Shown here piece after piece: positions 60,901-64,000 of a stretch of DNA of 64,000 bases; within the stretch, counting starts at the first letter, position 1, and each line of letters opens with the position of its first letter. The stretch lies in the IMG/VR virus record IMGVR_UViG_3300044648_000206, positions 1 to 64,000 of that record, one strand, 5' to 3'. The notes below the pieces were generated by a model that did not search any database, was not told the origin of the DNA, and worked only from the letters and a program-made list of their open reading frames with translations. Made by a program: the position numbers and the translations under genes. Source of the DNA: a virus.

Positions 60901-61047
60901 CGTCGAGTAGCCGACCACGCCGCCGGGGTCCGGGATGGACAGCGAGACGGTGCCGCTGGTCTCTGAGCCGGGGACCTCGATCCGGGAGCCAGCCCCGTAG
61001 GTCGAGTCCTCCCGGGTGAAGCGCAGGTCGATGTTGGAGGCGGGCAA
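57994..61047 (-). CDS. Large tail protein, putative receptor-binding/fibre (1017 aa)
   Basis: The product is large, beta-rich and poor in charged residues, with many Gly/Ser/Thr/Asn stretches (LRFTREDSTYGAGSRIEVPG, GTGTYIKIGSIFDGTTSFQQ-like segments), typical of tail fibres or receptor-binding proteins. Near the C-terminus (about residues 815-945) there is a jelly-roll-like region (FDFEPPADLSGIGGGEFVSF, RYKVQVKIGDGTSGFIRVYR) resembling carbohydrate-binding LamG/concanavalin-like modules. TTG start at 61047. It follows the other minor tail protein, so it likely sits at the tail tip. The assignment is by size, position and pattern. Confidence 0.75.
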   Translation of the reverse strand: MPASNIDLRFTREDSTYGAGSRIEVPGSETSGTVSLSIPDPGGVVGYSTPWNTRGGASTFHGATEPPPDGKGWFLHDTSVLDGFRAYNDAATTGTIDFETFSGAIDADVYLRVYKYTISTGTYIKIGSIFDGTTSFQQSRNAVMTGTMGISGPFDADNILYVDAVWHFPDGTSTARTVNLRTGNGISVLSLRIRPNSEVAPANDNLANATDIGSAPSGQVSASNFFSSYEVGEVKNGPAGDGVVYNKVYGGLGLDANGSLWWKWTCPTVGGPEKVQFDCFGTLTTSVTDGETGQFVRLDTRLRIYTSPTPLAPVHATLVEVAENDDSGSYYPFSSEGSNAKIILDTLTPGETYFIQLCCQTRGAESDESPTATPPGGSFNNLRHGLMRLNWSMLYRGPWVQPADVVFDNTDLPGLANYGNGDVPGQTGSNPFHQTKQYHGYTSIWGFAGYPSPHDDPDAYWLASLRCHCGDQSIDETGNNTEIGWDPPNTWLPGAYRLNGSQIWDMGGSNQYSGVGDGSGANGADLSSGGFASILPPGLGAGALCNWSTYWGFSVFNPLALAYASEIWSYTGSLPSGASEAVYSKNCADIVSFKVRPAAQGSSAHPASGTFGTVITGEWWELPNNSPAAPEWGLYRNASGLLVCRTNTPPGGWPIGLPGDMRTMAGTLKIGEVTFTSGVRTAITTAWREPPEWQYVITADTDTWTNADEYYAGFGVDFVLDDATMGYQGGTPTWSFTRHIEGQDLEFEIVLRKPCYAFMYTGQQYDLGTIIFTDDCSSTAAWTHADPFAIVSGRFQFVTSPQDAYQDLGAAEGDTIQVEFDFEPPADLSGIGGGEFVSFYEGGSTTRHIYGNLANLTGTVTWQVGAATVLTSTGLVQAGSHRYKVQVKIGDGTSGFIRVYRDDVLHSQLNVGDTRNGGTDGLIDRVLWGAHGNTTYLDNVEIGTATLVNDDCPPLEPPPVTGVEPPLRMIQRDDDNGLRTDGSQTPRLLNPGNPQRASSEQRSQYPRLQTRNGKGYR

Positions 61048-61050
61048 GGG

Positions 61051-63378
61051 TTAGCTCCCGGTCTGCGGCTGGTTGTAGACCCGGCCGAGGAAGTACACGT
61101 CGGAGGTGTGCTCGGCGTAGAAGGCGCACCACAGGGTGATCGCCTCGGCGGGCTGGGGCTCGCCTGCGTCAGCTGCGGGCTCGTCCCAGAGCGGGTTCTC
61201 CGGGGTCGAGTTGTCGTGACCCCAGCTGGTCTCGTCGATGAGCAGGCCAGTGGCGGGGAAGCCCGCTGAGCTCAGCCCAGGGCTGTGCCCGGCCTTCTGG
61301 TCGAAGTTGCCCCAGCCGATCACCAGGGAGGCGTCCGGAGCGTCGTTCGGGGTGGCCACGCCGGTCTCGTCGTAGGACTGGAAGGCGCCCTCGCGGAAGG
61401 GGCTGTAGTCCGTGCCCTCGTGCGGCATGAAGTCGGCCACCGGACTGGGCCGGGTGTAGTAGATCGACACGTGGAAGGGGATCTCCAGCACGTTGCCGTT
61501 GACGTCGTAGGCCGCCACCTCGATCCGCCGGCTGGTGAACTTCTGGGCCGTGAGCATGGGCACCAGGGACCAGCGGTTGCGCGAGGCCGAGGCGTTGGCG
61601 TCCACCCGCACGAACGGGCCACGGGAGAACCCGTCCTCCCGGATCGAGTAGCCCGAGGGCGGGTGGTTGCGGGTCCAGCTCTCCCAGGGAAAGCGGTTGG
61701 TGTAGGCCATCCCCGCGAAGTAGTTGTACCGGCTGTTGAAGCCCTCGCGGCGGTTCTTGCCGTGCCGGGCGTACCGAGGGATGTAGCCCGAGCCCGCGTA
61801 GTAGTCCCAGGGCGCCAGGATGTCCTCGATGGTGGCGCTCTTCTTGTTGACCTGGAGGAGCTTGCTCGGGGTCAGCGGGTCGATGTTGCGGGCCCGGGCC
61901 TCCTCCAGGGTGAGCAGGTCGCGGTACTTGGTGTCGATCTTGCACTCGACCGAGTTGGACTGCGGGCGGGACACCACCTCGGCGATGTGGAAGCGCACGC
62001 CCGTGGTGCCCGAGCCCTTGATCCCCTTGATCAGGACGGTCATCCCCGCCTTGATCTGCCACTTGGTCATGTTGGAGGGGTCGCAGCGCAGGCTCAGGGT
62101 GCCCATCAGGCCCGCGTCCTGCACCCGCTCCAGCCGCTTGGAGGCGCTGGTCTCGGCCTGCTCGAGGTCCACACCAGGCGGGTACTGCGTCTTGGACTCG
62201 TGGACCATGACGTTGGCGTCGTAGGAGGCATTGGGCACGCCATCGACCGGCGGCGGGAAGACCTCGGCCTTGGCGGCCAGGGGCTCGTACTCGGTGCGGT
62301 TCCACGCGCCCGTGACGTAGGCGTTGCGCCAGGTCACTCCGTCGACGCCGGTGCCCTCGCCGTAGAGCTCGTTCTCGATCTGGGTGTAGTCCTCGCTGAC
62401 CTGGATGCGCACCCCAGGCGTGCCGGCCCACAGCTCGAAGTCAGGAGTCCGGTTGCGGTCACGCACCTCGAGCACCGGCTGACGGTTGGGCTCCATGCGC
62501 AGCGCCCACTGGTTGCCCGGGGTCACGCCGCAGTCGTCCGTGGTGAACATGATCGCCAGGATGTCCTGGAAGTAGCCGGTGAGCGTGGCGTCCCAGTTGC
62601 CGGTGTTGCGGGTCGAGTAGCCCGTCTCCAGGCGGTTGGGGAAGCCCACCGGCGTGTAGAGGTTGGGCTCGCCCTCGCCTCGGGGAGGAGTGATCTTCGT
62701 CCAGCCCGTAGGGAACCGCTTGAGCAGGGGCAGCGTGCGCAGGGAGGGCTTGCCCATCCAGTGGCCCTGGTTGCCCGGGCCGTAGTCCGGGTGGGAGATC
62801 TCGAAGAGCAGGTTCTCCAGGCGGAAGGGGCGGCGCGGGTAGAACGGCTTCTGCTTGAAGTAGTCCAGCTGGAACAGCGCCCCCTGGCACTGGATCTGCA
62901 GGCCGCCGGCACTCTCGTCCCCGTTGAGGTCCCGGGAGGCCACGAAGCCCTCCCAGATCCTGGTGCCCGCCCCGTAGGTCAGGCTGACCGCGTCGGTGAC
63001 CGGGTTGCGGAAGTCGGTGCCCGCAGCTGCCTCGTACCACCAGATGTCGACGTTGGCCGGGTTGTCCTCGGTGCCCAGCCACCCGAAGGCGTCCAGGTCG
63101 TCGAAGATCGTGATCTGCGGGAAGTTGATGGTGGCCGCACCTGGGCCGAAGGGGTCCAGGAAGGAGTAGTTCTCCAGCATGGTCGGCACGCCGCGGAAGT
63201 AGGTGACGTCGGTCATCGAGCCACCCTGCGGGCCCATGGCGATGACGAAGAAGCCGGCTGCCGTGGTGTCCACACTGGTGGGCTGCCAGTTCTGGGGCTG
63301 CCCGTCGACCAGGGTCGGCGTGGGCATGTTCACCACGGTCTTGGTGATGGCCCGGATCTGGCTCGCGAGGACGCCCAT
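61051..63378 (-). CDS. Minor tail protein (775 aa)
   Basis: A large mixed beta protein (RFHIAEVVSRPQSNSVECKI, TFGWLGTEDNPANVDIWWYE) with conserved-looking tail-tip segments (MTDVTYFRGVPTMLENYSFL, FVASRDLNGDESAGGLQIQC). The pattern fits the actinophage minor tail proteins that follow the tape measure in other phages. It precedes the larger fibre-like gene. ATG at 63378. A baseplate or Dit/Tal-like role is inferred from place and size. Confidence 0.75.
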   Translation of the reverse strand: MGVLASQIRAITKTVVNMPTPTLVDGQPQNWQPTSVDTTAAGFFVIAMGPQGGSMTDVTYFRGVPTMLENYSFLDPFGPGAATINFPQITIFDDLDAFGWLGTEDNPANVDIWWYEAAAGTDFRNPVTDAVSLTYGAGTRIWEGFVASRDLNGDESAGGLQIQCQGALFQLDYFKQKPFYPRRPFRLENLLFEISHPDYGPGNQGHWMGKPSLRTLPLLKRFPTGWTKITPPRGEGEPNLYTPVGFPNRLETGYSTRNTGNWDATLTGYFQDILAIMFTTDDCGVTPGNQWALRMEPNRQPVLEVRDRNRTPDFELWAGTPGVRIQVSEDYTQIENELYGEGTGVDGVTWRNAYVTGAWNRTEYEPLAAKAEVFPPPVDGVPNASYDANVMVHESKTQYPPGVDLEQAETSASKRLERVQDAGLMGTLSLRCDPSNMTKWQIKAGMTVLIKGIKGSGTTGVRFHIAEVVSRPQSNSVECKIDTKYRDLLTLEEARARNIDPLTPSKLLQVNKKSATIEDILAPWDYYAGSGYIPRYARHGKNRREGFNSRYNYFAGMAYTNRFPWESWTRNHPPSGYSIREDGFSRGPFVRVDANASASRNRWSLVPMLTAQKFTSRRIEVAAYDVNGNVLEIPFHVSIYYTRPSPVADFMPHEGTDYSPFREGAFQSYDETGVATPNDAPDASLVIGWGNFDQKAGHSPGLSSAGFPATGLLIDETSWGHDNSTPENPLWDEPAADAGEPQPAEAITLWCAFYAEHTSDVYFLGRVYNQPQTGS

Positions 63379-63644
63379 CAGACCCAGACCTCCTCAGCGC
63401 GGGCCTTCTTGCAGACCCAGCAGATGCGGATGGGGAAGGCGTCCCCGTTGCGGAAGGGGCCGTCCGTGAGGAGCAGCCCACCGCAGCTGGCACAGCCCGG
63501 CCCCTTGCCGTTGATGATCACCAGGGGAGTGCAGCAGGAGGCGCCACACACGGCGGCCGCACTGGGCACGCGCGCCGGAGGGGCCTTGAGGCTGGCGAGG
63601 TACTCGTCTCGCTTCTCTTTGGACGTGAACTTGAGCCCAGCCAT
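63378..63644 (-). CDS. Cysteine-rich small protein (88 aa)
   Basis: Contains VCGASCCTPL, GPGCASCGGL and CWVCKKAR: seven cysteines in CxxC-like pairs, so probably two zinc sites. N-terminus basic (MAGLKFTSKEKRDEYLASLK). ATG at 63644 overlaps the upstream stop. It is the gene before the minor tail protein. Unknown family. Confidence 0.7.
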   Translation of the reverse strand: MAGLKFTSKEKRDEYLASLKAPPARVPSAAAVCGASCCTPLVIINGKGPGCASCGGLLLTDGPFRNGDAFPIRICWVCKKARAEEVWV

Positions 63645-63805
63645 CAGGTCACCTCTCCAGTCCAGCTACCGCAACCACGCTCGATCGCGCACGCGCAGGT
63701 GTAGGTCCGCTCCACGGTCTCGGTGGGCGTGATCCAGTTGCGCACTACCGTCCGGACGCACTGGTGGCCGTAGAAGCCCTGGACGATGCAGCCCTCGCAG
63801 ATCAT
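63644..63805 (-). CDS. Cysteine-rich mini-protein (53 aa)
   Basis: Fifty-three codons (MICEGCIVQGFYGHQCVRTV, then TYTCACAIERGCGSWTGEVT) carry six cysteines, CEGC and CAC, consistent with a zinc-binding fold. ATG at 63805 overlaps the stop of the partial upstream gene. It is coupled to its neighbours on both sides. Confidence 0.65.
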   Translation of the reverse strand: MICEGCIVQGFYGHQCVRTVVRNWITPTETVERTYTCACAIERGCGSWTGEVT

Positions 63806-64000
63806 GCGGCCCGCACCTCCACGTCCTGGTAGCTGGCCCAGCCGGTCAGCTCGTCCTGCATCATGATCAGGGCCTCGTCGTAGGGCTCCATGCCGACACT
63901 CAGGGCGCCATCGAACGTATGTGCGGCCAGGCAGGTGTTCTTCTTCCCGCAGCGGCACTCGTTGGGGCAGGAGAGCGCCTGGTGCCGGCCCTTCTGGTCG
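63802..64000 (-). CDS. Partial unknown protein, C-terminus (at least 65 aa)
   Basis: An open frame enters from beyond the right edge and ends with TGA at 63802. The visible part (LSCPNECRCGKKNTCLAAHT, DEALIMMQDELTGWASYQDV) has a CxxxCxC cluster and a helical end, and overlaps the next start as ATGA. The rest lies outside the window. Confidence 0.6.
   Translation of the reverse strand, partial: DQKGRHQALSCPNECRCGKKNTCLAAHTFDGALSVGMEPYDEALIMMQDELTGWASYQDVEVRAA

Noticed and set aside
1-64000. CRISPR array, integrase, transposase or immunity repressor
   Set aside because: No regularly spaced repeats, recombinase motifs or transposase motifs were seen, and no clear repressor gene beyond the MerR-type HTH protein.

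Overview
The window is a large piece of a tailed double-stranded DNA phage genome, almost certainly a siphovirus of a high-GC actinobacterium. The evidence is dense head and tail gene packing, stop/start overlaps of the ATGA and GTGA type, frequent GTG and TTG starts, strong G/C third-position bias, DnaA boxes of the actinobacterial TTGTCCACA type, a DivIVA-like protein, and a tape-measure gene preceded by a -1 frameshifted tail chaperone pair. No integrase, excisionase, ParA or obvious immunity repressor is visible, so nothing here supports a temperate lifestyle, although the window is not the whole genome.

Three transcription blocks are visible. Positions 1-10983 run leftward and hold replication genes: a DnaB-type helicase, a DnaG-type primase, a HTH protein, a putative ssDNA-binding protein, DNA polymerase III alpha, a tRNA-Gln and an HNH protein, with small unknown genes between them. 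Positions 10984-11794 are non-coding and divergent. This stretch has two DnaA boxes, one of only two copies of a 23-bp dyad, several long inverted repeats, a possible leftward promoter with a terminator close behind it, and a strong sigma70-type rightward promoter. It is the best candidate for the replication origin and control hub.

Positions 11795-28933 run rightward and contain about 35 mostly small genes of unknown function. Recognisable ones are a DGQHR/ParB-like protein, a DivIVA-like protein, a HicA-like domain, several small membrane proteins and a lipoprotein, an RtcB-type RNA ligase, a cysteine-rich protein and a zinc metallopeptidase. This block has two nearly identical promoters (11657 and 18176). 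Each is followed by a leader with an intrinsic-terminator-like hairpin before its first gene, and strong stem-loops lie between many of the later genes. Many genes share an extended ribosome-binding leader of the form A(A/G)GGACTGAC or GGGACCG.

Positions 64000-29139 run leftward and form the late block. In transcription order it holds small cysteine-rich proteins, a minor tail protein, a large putative receptor-binding or tail-fibre protein, a small HTH-like candidate, a metallophosphoesterase, two tRNAs (Phe, Trp), an amidase-LysM endolysin, a holin, large terminase, portal, three large or basic head proteins including a MuF protein, an XkdF-type protease, scaffold, decoration protein, major capsid protein, head-tail connectors, tail terminator, major tail protein, the frameshifted chaperones and the tape measure. 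The minor tail genes therefore lie upstream of lysis and terminase instead of after the tape measure, which is an unusual order. The rightward and leftward blocks converge on a strong bidirectional terminator near 29.1 kb.
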